Assembly (NCBI GenBank): GCA_958448555.1
Contig: CAUDEL010000008.1
Location: 8,737 to 72,736 of the forward strand
Reading direction: 5' to 3'
DNA from: Limiplasma sp958448555
Lineage (GTDB): Bacteria; Bacillota; Clostridia; Christensenellales; Aristaeellaceae
DNA: 64,000 bases
Below, in pieces: positions 1 through 8,397 of this stretch. A program made the translations under genes and the position numbers. A model generated the notes under the pieces. The model was not told the DNA's origin and searched no databases. It saw nothing but the letters and a program-made list of their open reading frames with translations. The stretch's first letter is position 1; the number at the start of each line of letters is the position of its first letter.

Positions 1-193
1 TGCCGTTGAGCAGCACGCGCCCGCTGTCGGGCGAAAGGATGCCGGTGAGCAGCTTGATGGTGGTGGTTTTGCCCGCGCCGTTGGGGCCGATAAACCCGAA
101 CACCTTTCCGTCCGCTATCTGCATATTCAGGCCGTCCACGGCCCTCGCTTTGCCGCCGGCATAGGTCTTGGTCACATCTTCAAACTGGATCAT
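1..193 (-). CDS. ABC transporter ATP-binding protein, N-terminal part
   Basis: This is the first 64 codons of an ATPase that runs off the left edge of the window. It begins MIQFEDVTKTY and contains a complete Walker A motif, GPNGAGKTT, at about residues 37-45, followed by IKLLTGILSPDSG, typical of drug- or ABC-2-type exporter ATPases (CcmA/YhaQ-like). The ATG at 193 lies 11 bases after AGGAGG; an ATG at 203 is out of frame. A TATACT box lies upstream on the minus strand near 237-242 with only a weak -35. The partner permease is not visible, so the substrate cannot be assigned. Confidence 0.85.
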   Translation of the reverse strand, partial: MIQFEDVTKTYAGGKARAVDGLNMQIADGKVFGFIGPNGAGKTTTIKLLTGILSPDSGRVLLNG

Positions 194-439
194 GGTTTTC
201 CATTCCTCCTGTAAGGGCTTTCCCGGTTTGCAGGCACAGTATACCGCCTGCGCGGGCAAAAGGGAAGCAGGAAATGCGCGTTTTCCTCTCCTTTGCCTCT
301 CAAAGCCGCTTTTCTGGGGTTCATAGCCTCCGCATCCGCAAATCTTAGCGCCATCTTAGCGCATCGTTTTACGGTTTTGACGGCTCCGGGCCCTGTTGGT
401 GCACAGCCAGCGAAAAAAGCGGATATTCTGCGCACCGAC

Positions 440-467
440 TTGACAAAACGTCCATTTCCGTTACAAT
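440..467 (+). promoter_or_regulatory. Probable sigma-A promoter of the atp operon
   Basis: TTGACA at 440-445 and TACAAT at 462-467 are separated by 16 bases and lie 25 bases before the first atp gene. The stretch 194-439 holds only the leader of the divergent ABC gene; I see nothing else in it. Confidence 0.7.
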
Positions 468-492
468 ACTATACAGGAAAGAAGGCGATGTC

Positions 493-966
493 ATGAGAGT
501 ACAGCCGGCGGTACGTACAGAAACCGCCCGGATCGCGGCAGGCACGGCGTTTTTTTCCTTTGTGATGCTGCTGGTGTTTACACTGCTGGGCCGGCTGGAT
601 CTGACAGTCGTTCTGGGAACACTCTGGGGGGCATGCGCGGCGGTCCTCAACTTTTTTTTGATGGCGCTAAGTGTGCAGCGGGCAGCCGAGAGCATGAAGG
701 GCGTTACGGTGCCGCCGGAGCCGCTGGATGAAAACGGCGATCCCGACCCGGATGCCCCGCCCCAGCCGCCCGTGCCGGAGGTGCAGCGCGCCAAGCACCG
801 CATGCAGCTGTCCTATACGGGACGGATGCTGCTATTGGTGGCGGTGGCCATCGTGGCGCTGACCGCGCCGTGCTTCCACCCGGTGGCGGCGGCGCTGGCG
901 CTGCTGTTTCCCAGGCTGGTGATTTTCTGCCGGGGCTTTATCAAACCTAAGAGCAAGGAGGCCTGA
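493..966 (+). CDS. atpI: ATP synthase subunit I-like membrane protein (AtpI)
   Basis: A 157-residue protein with about four hydrophobic segments: two near residues 15-60 and two near 110-150. They are separated by an acidic, proline-rich loop (PLDENGDPDPDAPPQPPVP). Its place directly before atpB, six bases apart, and its topology fit the poorly conserved ATP synthase I family, which helps assemble the c-ring in some bacteria. The ATG at 493 follows a GAAAGAAGG ribosome site. The long loop is larger than usual for the family. The assignment rests mostly on context and topology. Confidence 0.7.
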   Translation: MRVQPAVRTETARIAAGTAFFSFVMLLVFTLLGRLDLTVVLGTLWGACAAVLNFFLMALSVQRAAESMKGVTVPPEPLDENGDPDPDAPPQPPVPEVQRAKHRMQLSYTGRMLLLVAVAIVALTAPCFHPVAAALALLFPRLVIFCRGFIKPKSKEA

Positions 967-972
967 ACGGGA

Positions 973-1866
973 ATGAAACGGGACGTGAAGGCTGCTGTGA
1001 TCGACAAGCTGCTGCTGGCGCTGATGGTGCTGCCCTTTGTTTTCAGCATGGCCCTGAAGGTGCTTTTGAAACCCGCGTCGGCGGGAATCTCCATCACGGG
1101 CGCACAGGTGTACTTTACCATTCCCATGCCGGTGATGGACCTGCCCATCACCGAGTCGCAGGTGAACTCCTGGATGGTGGTTCTCTCCATTCTGGGCCTG
1201 TGCCTGTACCTGACCCACGGCATCTCCGTGGTGCCCCATTCCAAGCGCCAGATTGTGGCGGAGTGGATTGTGGAAAAGGTGCAGAATCTGGTCAACGGCA
1301 ACATGGGCGCGTATTTTTCCGCCTTTGCGCCGTTTATAGCCGGTATCATGTTTATCTCGGCGTTTTCCAGCCTGTCCAGCCTTTTGGGCCTGTTCCCGCC
1401 CACGTCGGATATGAACATTGTAGCCGGATGGGCTATCCTGGTGTTCGTCCTTATTACCCATTACAAACTCAAGGGCGGCCTGTTCCCCTACGTGAAGGGC
1501 TTCTTCGAGCCGGTGTTCATCTTCGCGCCCTTCAACATCATCGGCGAGGTGGCCACCCCGGTTTCGATGTCCTTCCGTCATTATGGCAACGTGCTGTCGG
1601 GGATGGTCATCTCTACTTTGGTGGCCTATGCCCTGCAAACCCTCAGCCACATGCTGCTGGGCTGGCTGCCCGGCGTGCTGGGACAGTTCCCCTTTCTGCA
1701 GGTAGGCCTGCCGGCCATCCTGTCCCTGTACTTCGATATCTTCAGCGGGTTGATGCAAGCATTTATATTTGCCCTGCTCACCACAATCTACATATCCACA
1801 GGTTTCCCGCAGGAGGAATATGAACGGCGCAAGGCAAAGCGCAAAAAAGCTTTGCATACCGCATAA
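973..1866 (+). CDS. atpB: F0F1 ATP synthase subunit a
   Basis: Subunit a forms the stator half-channels for ions next to the c-ring. The 297-residue protein has several membrane helices. It carries the expected essential arginine in SMSFRHYGNVLSG (residues about 198-210), with GEVATPVS just before it and a final amphipathic segment LMQAFIFALLTTIYI. This is the normal family length. The ATG at 973 is preceded by AAGGAGG. It is followed at 30 bases by atpE in the single atp transcript. Confidence 0.97.
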   Translation: MKRDVKAAVIDKLLLALMVLPFVFSMALKVLLKPASAGISITGAQVYFTIPMPVMDLPITESQVNSWMVVLSILGLCLYLTHGISVVPHSKRQIVAEWIVEKVQNLVNGNMGAYFSAFAPFIAGIMFISAFSSLSSLLGLFPPTSDMNIVAGWAILVFVLITHYKLKGGLFPYVKGFFEPVFIFAPFNIIGEVATPVSMSFRHYGNVLSGMVISTLVAYALQTLSHMLLGWLPGVLGQFPFLQVGLPAILSLYFDIFSGLMQAFIFALLTTIYISTGFPQEEYERRKAKRKKALHTA

Positions 1867-1896
1867 ACAATCACTACATTCAAGGAGGACTCTGAC

Positions 1897-2181
1897 ATGC
1901 TCGAACTCGCCATTGGTATCATCCTTGCCGGCTGCGGCATTGGCGCCGGCCTTGCCCTGATTGCAGGTATCGGCCCTGGTATCGGTGAAGGCAACGCTGC
2001 CGCCAAAGCCTGCGAAGCCATCGGTCGCCAGCCCGAGAGCAAAAGCGACGTAACTTCTACCATGATTTTGGGTTGTGCCATCGCGGAAACCACCGGTCTT
2101 TATGGTCTGGTCGTCGGCATCCTGCTCATCTTCGTCGCACCCAATATGTTTGTCAACATTTTGCTCAACGCCATCAAATAA
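1897..2181 (+). CDS. atpE: F0F1 ATP synthase subunit c, two-carboxylate type
   Basis: The 94-residue hairpin protein makes the rotor ring. Helix 1 has the glycine-rich packing motif and P27-x3-E31 (GPGIGEGNAAAK). The loop is GRQPE. Helix 2 has the ion-binding E64 in AETTGLYG, with T65, T66 and Y69. Na+-binding c subunits have Gln or Glu at the E31 position plus E-S/T and a Tyr four residues on, whereas H+-specific rings usually lack these. This pattern resembles the Fusobacterium nucleatum two-carboxylate rotor, so Na+ coupling is likely but inferred. A strong AAGGAGG precedes the ATG. Confidence 0.96.
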   Translation: MLELAIGIILAGCGIGAGLALIAGIGPGIGEGNAAAKACEAIGRQPESKSDVTSTMILGCAIAETTGLYGLVVGILLIFVAPNMFVNILLNAIK

Positions 2182-2215
2182 TGCCCGAGCGCGGCGATAG
2201 AGAGAGGCCGAACCA

Positions 2216-2725
2216 ATGAGCGTACAGTCTTTGGATATCATTTCCGTCAATCTATGGCAAATCCTCATCTCTCTTGCCAATCTGCTGATTATCACCTTTG
2301 TTCTCAAGCGCTTCCTGTTCAAACGCGTTCAGGCGGTCCTCACGGCCCGTCAGGAACAGGTGAGCAAGATTTACGGCGAGGCGGAGGAAAGCCGCAACGC
2401 CGCGGTCAGCATGAAGCAGGAGTATGAGGCGCGCCTGGCCTCCGCTCGCGAGGAAGCGGACGGGCTGGTGCGTACGGCCGTTGTCACGGCCCAGCGCAAG
2501 GGCGATCAGATCCTCGCCGAAGCGTCCGGCCAGGCCAGCCGGCTCAAGCAGAAGGCCGAGGAGGAAATCGCCATGGAGCGCAGGCAGATGCTTACCGGCG
2601 TTCGGAAGGAAATTTCCGACCTGGCCGTGGGCATCGCCTCCAAGGTGGTCGAGCGTGAGATCCAGCCGAAGGATCACGAGGCCTTTGTGGATGAATTCAT
2701 CAGGAACGTGGGTGACGAAGCATGA
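2216..2725 (+). CDS. atpF: F0F1 ATP synthase subunit b
   Basis: The 169-residue peripheral-stalk subunit has one N-terminal membrane helix (about residues 10-30, LWQILISLANLLIITFVL). A long charged coiled coil follows, rich in Glu, Arg and Lys, and ends in the delta-binding region (ISDLAVGIASKVVEREI). Length and architecture are normal. The stop overlaps the start of atpH in an ATGA junction, which suggests translational coupling. Confidence 0.96.
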   Translation: MSVQSLDIISVNLWQILISLANLLIITFVLKRFLFKRVQAVLTARQEQVSKIYGEAEESRNAAVSMKQEYEARLASAREEADGLVRTAVVTAQRKGDQILAEASGQASRLKQKAEEEIAMERRQMLTGVRKEISDLAVGIASKVVEREIQPKDHEAFVDEFIRNVGDEA

Positions 2726-3258
2726 CCGATCTGGCGGAGGAATACGGTAAAGGCCTGTATGATCTGACCGAGGAGGAGCATGTCTCCGAGGACGTGCTTT
2801 CGCAGCTTCGCGTGCTCAGGGAGCTTTTCCGCGACCAGCCGGATTTTATCCGCCTGCTTTGCAACATGTCGCTTGCAAAGGAAGAGCGCACCGCCATTCT
2901 GGACGGCGCGCTGCGCGGCCAGGTGCACCCCTACGTGTTGAATTTTCTCAAAATCCTGTGCGAGCGCGGAGCGCTGCACGAATTTGAGGGCTGCGTAAGC
3001 GCCTTCACCGCGCTGTACAACCAGGCGCACGGCATCGTTGAGGCCAGTGTGACCACGGGCGTTCCTCTGGAGGCTGAGCAGCGCACCCGTTTGATCGACA
3101 AGCTGTCCGCCATGACGGGCAAGCGGATCGTGCTTTTGGAAAAGGTGGACCCAGGCGTGGTGGGCGGCGTACTGCTGGAGATGAACGGCAAGCGCTACGA
3201 CAACACGCTACGCCACCGGCTCAAAGCCATCCACGCCGCCCTGACAGCGGAGGCGTGA
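2722..3258 (+). CDS. atpH: F0F1 ATP synthase subunit delta
   Basis: The 178-residue protein caps the peripheral stalk on the alpha subunits. It has the OSCP/delta pattern: a helical N-terminal domain with YGKGLYDLTEEE and a C-terminal GVVGGVLLEMNGKRYDNTLRHRLKAI, the conserved DxSIRxxL-like end in a variant form. The start overlaps atpF by four bases. Position between atpF and atpA is canonical. Confidence 0.95.
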   Translation: MTDLAEEYGKGLYDLTEEEHVSEDVLSQLRVLRELFRDQPDFIRLLCNMSLAKEERTAILDGALRGQVHPYVLNFLKILCERGALHEFEGCVSAFTALYNQAHGIVEASVTTGVPLEAEQRTRLIDKLSAMTGKRIVLLEKVDPGVVGGVLLEMNGKRYDNTLRHRLKAIHAALTAEA

Positions 3259-3292
3259 GCCATGGCCTCATCTACTGAAAGCTGGTGATACT

Positions 3293-4810
3293 ATGCAGTT
3301 GAAACCCGAAGAGATCTCCAAGCTCATCAAAGAGCAGATCAAGCATTATGAAAACCGCATCGCGCAGGATGATACCGGCACCACCATCATGATCGGCGAC
3401 GGCATCGCGCGCGTGAGCGGTCTGGACAAGTGCATGGCCAACGAGCTGGTGCAGTTTCCCAACGGCGCCTACGGCATGGCCCTGAACCTGGAAGAAAACA
3501 GCATCGCCGTGGTGATGCTGGGCGACGACGAGGACATCAAGGAAGGCGACGTTGTCCGCCGCACGGGCCAGGTGGTTTCCGTGCCCGTGGGCGAAGGCCT
3601 GATTGGCCGCGTGGTCAACGCCCTGGGCCAGCCCGTGGACGGCAAGGGCCCCGTGGACGCAAAGGAGCACCGCCCCATCGAGCGCAACGCGCCCGGCATC
3701 ATCGAGCGCAAGGGCGTCAGCGTGCCGCTTCAGACCGGCATCAAGGCCATCGACAGCATGATTCCCATCGGCCGCGGCCAGCGCGAGCTCATCATCGGCG
3801 ACCGCCAGACCGGTAAAACCGTCATCGCCCTGGACACCATCATCAACCAAAAGGGCAAGGACGTCATCTGCATCTACGTGGCCATCGGACAGAAATGCTC
3901 CACCGTGGCCCAGCTGGTGGACACCCTGACGGCCGCCGGCGCGATGGACTACACCATCGTGGTCAGCGCCACGGCGTCCGAGCTTTCGCCGCTGCAGTAC
4001 ATTGCGCCCTATTCCGGCTGCGCCATGGGCGAATATTTCATGGACCAGGGCAAGGACGTGCTGATCGTCTACGACGACCTGAGCAAGCACGCGGTGGCTT
4101 ACCGCGCCCTGTCGCTGCTCATCCGCCGTCCTCCGGGACGCGAGGCCTATCCCGGCGACGTGTTCTACCTGCACAGCCGCCTCCTGGAGCGCGCCGCGCG
4201 GCTGGACCCCGAGCATGGCGGCGGTTCCATCACGGCCTTGCCCATCATTGAGACGCAGGCCGGCGACGTGTCCGCCTACATCCCCACCAACGTCATCTCC
4301 ATCACCGACGGCCAGATCTTCCTGCTTACCGAGCTGTTCCACTCCGGCGTCATGCCCGCCGTGGACCCCGGTATCTCCGTCAGCCGCGTGGGCGGCAACG
4401 CGCAGATCAAGGCCATGAAGAAGGTCGCCGGTAGCCTCAAGCTCCTCTACAGCCAGTACCGCGAATTGCAGGGCTTTGCGCAGTTCGGCTCCGACCTGGA
4501 CGCCGATACCAAGGCCCGTCTGGCCCAGGGCCAGCGCATCGTGGAGGTGCTCAAGCAAAACCGCAGCCATCCCATCGCCGTGGAGGATCAGGTGTGCATC
4601 TTCTACGCCGTAACCCGCGGCTTCCTCAAGGATGTGGAGGTTACCGACGTGGCCGAGTATGAGGACGGCCTCTACGAGCGCATGTCCGCCCAGCATGCGC
4701 ACGTGCTGGAAGCCATCCGCACCACCGGCGATCTGAGCAAGGAGACCGAGGAGGCCCTTCGCGCCGCCCTGGACGCCTACACGAAGGATTTTCTCAAAAG
4801 CAAAAAGTAA
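3293..4810 (+). CDS. atpA: F0F1 ATP synthase subunit alpha
   Basis: The 505-residue non-catalytic F1 subunit carries a beta-barrel domain, then a nucleotide domain with Walker A GDRQTGKT at about residues 169-176. It also has the alpha-specific DDLSKHAVAYRALSLLIRRPPGREAYPGD stretch (split here by family convention, residues about 261-290). The conserved PGISVSRVGGNAQ loop contains the Arg that completes the catalytic site on beta. Normal length; no frameshift seen. Confidence 0.98.
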   Translation: MQLKPEEISKLIKEQIKHYENRIAQDDTGTTIMIGDGIARVSGLDKCMANELVQFPNGAYGMALNLEENSIAVVMLGDDEDIKEGDVVRRTGQVVSVPVGEGLIGRVVNALGQPVDGKGPVDAKEHRPIERNAPGIIERKGVSVPLQTGIKAIDSMIPIGRGQRELIIGDRQTGKTVIALDTIINQKGKDVICIYVAIGQKCSTVAQLVDTLTAAGAMDYTIVVSATASELSPLQYIAPYSGCAMGEYFMDQGKDVLIVYDDLSKHAVAYRALSLLIRRPPGREAYPGDVFYLHSRLLERAARLDPEHGGGSITALPIIETQAGDVSAYIPTNVISITDGQIFLLTELFHSGVMPAVDPGISVSRVGGNAQIKAMKKVAGSLKLLYSQYRELQGFAQFGSDLDADTKARLAQGQRIVEVLKQNRSHPIAVEDQVCIFYAVTRGFLKDVEVTDVAEYEDGLYERMSAQHAHVLEAIRTTGDLSKETEEALRAALDAYTKDFLKSKK

Positions 4811-4826
4811 GTAAGGAGGGTTCGCC

Positions 4827-5675
4827 ATGGCCGGAGCGTCCATGAAAGACATCAAGCTGCGCATCCGAAGCGTGGAAAGCACCATGCAGATCACCAAGGC
4901 CATGCAGCTTGTGGCGACCTCCAAACTTCGCCGCGCCAAGGAGCGCATGGAAAACAGCAAGCCCTACACCCGCATCTCCACCGCCGCCCTGGCGGCCGCG
5001 GTGGCCTGCTGCGACGATCCCTCCGTTCCCTACGTGACTCCCCGCGGAGGAAAGGGCCGCTGCTATGTGCTCATCGCGGGCGACCGCGGGCTGGCGGGCG
5101 GCTACAACGCCAACCTGTTCAAGGCGTTCAGCGCCCACGCCGAGGGGGCGGATGTCTGCGTGCTGCCTCTGGGCCGGAAGGCCGTGGAGCGGTGCCACCG
5201 GCTGGGCATCGAAACGCTGAGCGACGACTATCCCCGTGTGGAGGGCATGTCGGTAGGCACGTGCTACCATCTGGCCCGGCTTTTGCTGGACGGGTACGAC
5301 ACGGAGCGGTATGACGAGCTTTGGCTGGTGTACACCAACTTCGTCAGCATGATGACCCAGGAGGTCGTCATCGAGCAGCTTCTGCCCGTGCAGCGCCCGC
5401 CGGAGGGGGCGCCCCACACGCTGGTTTCCACCGTGTATGAGCTGCCCCCCGCCGAAACGCTGGCCCACGTGCTGCCCGATTTTCTGGCCGGCAGGCTCTA
5501 CAGCGCCCTGTGCGACGCCTTCGCCAGCGAGGTGGCGGCGCGCCGCAGCGCCATGGATTCCGCCACCAAGAACGCCGGAGAGATGATCTCCGACCTCAGG
5601 CTCAGGTACAACCGGGCCCGTCAGGGCGCCATCACCCAGGAGATCACGGAAATCGTGGCTGGCGCGGAGCACTGA
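4827..5675 (+). CDS. atpG: F0F1 ATP synthase subunit gamma
   Basis: The 282-residue central-stalk subunit has two long terminal helices: N-terminal MKDIKLRIRSVESTMQITKA and C-terminal SATKNAGEMISDLRLRYN with ITQEITEIVAGA. These are hallmarks of gamma subunits that rotate inside the alpha3beta3 head. AAGGAGGG precedes the ATG at 4827. A second Met lies at codon 6, but the first fits the ribosome site better. Confidence 0.97.
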   Translation: MAGASMKDIKLRIRSVESTMQITKAMQLVATSKLRRAKERMENSKPYTRISTAALAAAVACCDDPSVPYVTPRGGKGRCYVLIAGDRGLAGGYNANLFKAFSAHAEGADVCVLPLGRKAVERCHRLGIETLSDDYPRVEGMSVGTCYHLARLLLDGYDTERYDELWLVYTNFVSMMTQEVVIEQLLPVQRPPEGAPHTLVSTVYELPPAETLAHVLPDFLAGRLYSALCDAFASEVAARRSAMDSATKNAGEMISDLRLRYNRARQGAITQEITEIVAGAEH

Positions 5676-5702
5676 GCGCGTCAGGAAAGGAGTTTTACCA
5701 TC

Positions 5703-7100
5703 GTGAGCACGAAAAACATCGGCAAGGTGGTTCAGGTCATCGGCCCGGTGCTGGACATCCGTTTCCAGGACGGCCAGCTGCCCGAACTGCTTTCCGCCAT
5801 TGAAATCCAAAACGGCGACCGCAAGATCGTGGCCGAGGTGGCGCAGCACATTGGCGACAACGTGGCCCGCTGCGTCTCCATGAACGCCACCGACGGCATG
5901 GTGCGCGGTCTGGAGGCCGTGGACACCGGCGGCCCCATCACCGTGCCCGTGGGCGACAAGTGCCTGGGCCGCATCTTTAACCTGCTGGGCCAGCCCATCG
6001 ACGAAAAGCCCGCGCCCGAAGGCGTGGAGCGCTGGCCCATCCATCGCCAGCCCCCCAGCTACGAGGAGCAGGAAACCTCCACCGAGATTCTGGAGACCGG
6101 CATCAAGGTCGTTGATCTCATCGCCCCCTATGCCAAGGGCGGCAAAATCGGCCTGTTCGGCGGCGCGGGCGTTGGCAAGACGGTTCTGATTATGGAGCTC
6201 ATCAACAACGTCGCCAAGCAGCACGGCGGCCTGTCCGTGTTCGCCGGCGTGGGCGAACGCACCCGCGAGGGTAACGACCTGTACAACGAGATGCAGGAGA
6301 GCGGCGTCATCAACAAGACCGCGCTGGTCTACGGCCAGATGAATGAGCCGCCGGGAGCCCGTATGCGCGTTGCGCTGTCCGGGCTTACGATGGCGGAATA
6401 CTTCCGCGACCGTGAGAACCAGGACGTGCTGCTCTTCATCGACAACATCTTCCGCTTCACCCAGGCGGGCAGCGAGGTATCCGCGCTGCTGGGCCGCATG
6501 CCCAGCGCCGTGGGCTACCAGCCCACCTTGGCCACCGAAATGGGCGCCCTGCAGGAGCGCATCACCTCCACCAAAAAGGGCTCCATCACCTCCGTGCAGG
6601 CCGTCTACGTGCCCGCCGACGACCTGACCGACCCGGCCCCCGCCACCACCTTTGCCCACCTGGACGCGACGACGGTTTTGAGCCGCGCCATCTCCTCTCT
6701 TGGCATCTATCCCGCCGTGGACCCGCTGGAATCCACCAGCCGCATCCTCTCCCCCGAAATCGTGGGCGCGGAGCACTACGAGGTGGCCCGTCAGGTGCAG
6801 AGCATTTTGCAGCGCTACAAGGAGCTTCAGGATATCATCGCCATCATGGGCATGGATGAGCTCAGCGACGAGGATAAGCTCATCGTCGCCCGCGCCCGCA
6901 AGGTGCAGCGTTTCCTCAGCCAGCCCTTCAGCGTGGCCGAGCAGTTCACCGGCATGCAGGGCAAGTACGTGCCCCTCAAGGAAACGATCCGCGGCTTTAA
7001 GGAGATCATCGAAGGCAAACACGACGACCTGCCCGAGAGCGCCTTCCTGTTCGTGGGGACCATTGAAGAGGCCGTGGAAAAAGCCAAAAAGGGTGAATGA
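5703..7100 (+). CDS. atpD: F0F1 ATP synthase subunit beta
   Basis: The 465-residue catalytic F1 subunit has Walker A GGAGVGKT at about residues 153-160, catalytic Glu in GVGERTREGND, Walker B in LLFIDNIFRFTQAGSEVS and the DELSDEDK motif near the C-terminus. The start is GTG at 5703 after AAAGGAG; no in-frame ATG is closer. The stop overlaps atpC. Confidence 0.98.
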   Translation: MSTKNIGKVVQVIGPVLDIRFQDGQLPELLSAIEIQNGDRKIVAEVAQHIGDNVARCVSMNATDGMVRGLEAVDTGGPITVPVGDKCLGRIFNLLGQPIDEKPAPEGVERWPIHRQPPSYEEQETSTEILETGIKVVDLIAPYAKGGKIGLFGGAGVGKTVLIMELINNVAKQHGGLSVFAGVGERTREGNDLYNEMQESGVINKTALVYGQMNEPPGARMRVALSGLTMAEYFRDRENQDVLLFIDNIFRFTQAGSEVSALLGRMPSAVGYQPTLATEMGALQERITSTKKGSITSVQAVYVPADDLTDPAPATTFAHLDATTVLSRAISSLGIYPAVDPLESTSRILSPEIVGAEHYEVARQVQSILQRYKELQDIIAIMGMDELSDEDKLIVARARKVQRFLSQPFSVAEQFTGMQGKYVPLKETIRGFKEIIEGKHDDLPESAFLFVGTIEEAVEKAKKGE

Positions 7101-7504
7101 GCATGGCGACGTTTCATTTGCAGATCGTCACCCCCGACCGCATGGTGTATGACGGGCAGGCGGAGCGCGTGATCGTGCGCACGCTGCGCGGCGACGTGTG
7201 CATCCTGGCCCGGCACATCGACTACGCCGCCCCCCTGGGCATCGGCGAGGCGCGCGTGACGGACGCTGAAGGAACCACCCGCGTCGCCGCGTGCAGCGGC
7301 GGCATGATCGGTGTGGACGGCGGCGAGGTCCGCGTCATGGCAACCACCTTTGAATGGGCCGACGACATCGACCTGGAACGCGCCCAGCGCGCGGAAAAAA
7401 AAGCGCTTGAGCGCCTGGAGGCGCTCAAGCACGAGGACCGTGATTTCGCCATCGCCGAGGCCAAGCTCAAGCGCGCCCTGACGCGCATCCACGTCAAGGA
7501 ATGA
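7097..7504 (+). CDS. atpC: F0F1 ATP synthase subunit epsilon
   Basis: The 135-residue subunit has an N-terminal beta-sandwich (FHLQIVTPDRMVYDG, with the conserved GDVCILARHIDYAAPLGIG loop) and a C-terminal two-helix domain rich in Ala, Arg and Glu that can inhibit rotation. The ATG at 7097 overlaps the atpD stop by four bases. An ATG two codons later at 7103 is better spaced from AAGGG and may be the true start. Last gene of the atp operon. Confidence 0.95.
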   Translation: MSMATFHLQIVTPDRMVYDGQAERVIVRTLRGDVCILARHIDYAAPLGIGEARVTDAEGTTRVAACSGGMIGVDGGEVRVMATTFEWADDIDLERAQRAEKKALERLEALKHEDRDFAIAEAKLKRALTRIHVKE

Positions 7505-7510
7505 CAAAAA

Positions 7511-7541
7511 ACCGCCGGAGGCGATCGCCTCCGGCGGTTTG
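7511..7541. terminator. Bidirectional intrinsic terminator between atpC and upp
   Basis: A perfect 28-base palindrome at 7511-7538 (arms ACCGCCGGAGGCGA and complement) has an A-run before it and TTT after it. It can therefore end both the atp transcript and the opposing upp transcript. Confidence 0.85.
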
Positions 7542-7545
7542 CCGT

Positions 7546-8175
7546 TTACTTGGTTCCGAACAGCCGGTCGCCCGCGTCGCCCAGGCCGGGCACGATATAG
7601 CCGTGCTCGTTGAGCTTTTCGTCGCAGGCGGCGACGTAGATGTTGACGTCAGGATGGTCCCGCTTCACGCGCTCAATGCCCTCGGGCGCGGCGATGAGGT
7701 TCACCAGGCGGATATGCTTGCAGTTTCGCTGCTTGAGGAAGGTAATGGCGGCCGAAGCGCTTCCGCCCGTGGCCAGCATGGGGTCCAGCACCAGAAGCTC
7801 GCGGCTTTCGCTGTCCGCGGGCAGCTTGCAGTAATACTCCACCGGCTGAAGGGTCTCCGGGTCGCGGTAGAGGCCGATGTGTCCGATGCGCGCCGCAGGA
7901 ATCAGCTTGGCCACGCCGTCCACCATGCCCAGGCCCGCGCGCAGGATGGGCACGATGCCCACCTTCTTGCCGCTGAGATGCCTTGCCTTGGTCTTGCAAA
8001 GGGGCGTCTCGATCTCCACTTCCTTGGTGGGCAGGTCACGGGTGACCTCGTAAACCATCAGCATGCTGATTTCTTCCAGCAGTTCCCGAAACTCCTTGGC
8101 GCCGGTGCGAACGTCGCGCATCAGGCTCAGCTTGTGCTGAATCAGCGGATGATCGAAAACATATACCTTCCCCAT
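7546..8175 (-). CDS. upp: Uracil phosphoribosyltransferase
   Basis: This pyrimidine-salvage enzyme makes UMP from uracil and PRPP. The 209-residue protein has family-typical length, the PRPP-binding loop DPMLATGGSASAAI, the N-terminal VYVFDHPLIQHKL and the C-terminal PGLGDAGDRLFGTK uracil-binding end. The ATG at 8175 is chosen because GAAGGAGG lies just before it and homologs begin MGKVYVFDHP; an upstream in-frame ATG at 8220 lacks this. It stands alone with its own promoter and converges on the atp operon. Confidence 0.97.
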   Translation of the reverse strand: MGKVYVFDHPLIQHKLSLMRDVRTGAKEFRELLEEISMLMVYEVTRDLPTKEVEIETPLCKTKARHLSGKKVGIVPILRAGLGMVDGVAKLIPAARIGHIGLYRDPETLQPVEYYCKLPADSESRELLVLDPMLATGGSASAAITFLKQRNCKHIRLVNLIAAPEGIERVKRDHPDVNIYVAACDEKLNEHGYIVPGLGDAGDRLFGTK

Positions 8176-8229
8176 GGAACAGCCTCCTTCGTTGAGACGC
8201 GCGGCACCCGGCCGCGCCATTCTTCAATC

Positions 8230-8258
8230 ATTATAGGGGAAAGCGCATCCCATTGCAA
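8230..8258 (-). promoter_or_regulatory. Promoter of upp
   Basis: On the minus strand TTGCAA (8258-8253) and a perfect TATAAT (8235-8230) are spaced by 17 bases, 55 bases before the upp start. Confidence 0.8.
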
Positions 8259-8321
8259 GGGAAAAGCGTTTTTTTTCGTCCTTATTCCCGGCGGGCCGCG
8301 TGTAAAATCCGCCGGTTTTCT

Positions 8322-8350
8322 TTACCTTGTCGCCGAGGATATGATATAAT
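8322..8350 (+). promoter_or_regulatory. Probable promoter of the PucR-type regulator
   Basis: A perfect TATAAT at 8345-8350 has a weak TTACCT 17 bases upstream. Weak -35 plus a regulator gene downstream may mean activation, but this is inference. Confidence 0.55.
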
Positions 8351-8397
8351 CATAAAGCAATGCCGTTTGGACGGCGTATCGGAGAGGAGCTGCGGAC

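Noticed and set aside
832..2322. Minus-strand open frame of 496 codons opposite atpB-atpE
   Set aside because: Antisense shadow of subunits a and c; no motif, His/Gln-rich.
4794..7022. Long minus-strand open frame of 742 codons opposite atpG-atpD
   Set aside because: It lies opposite two certain ATP synthase genes and has the low-complexity composition typical of antisense frames in GC-rich DNA.
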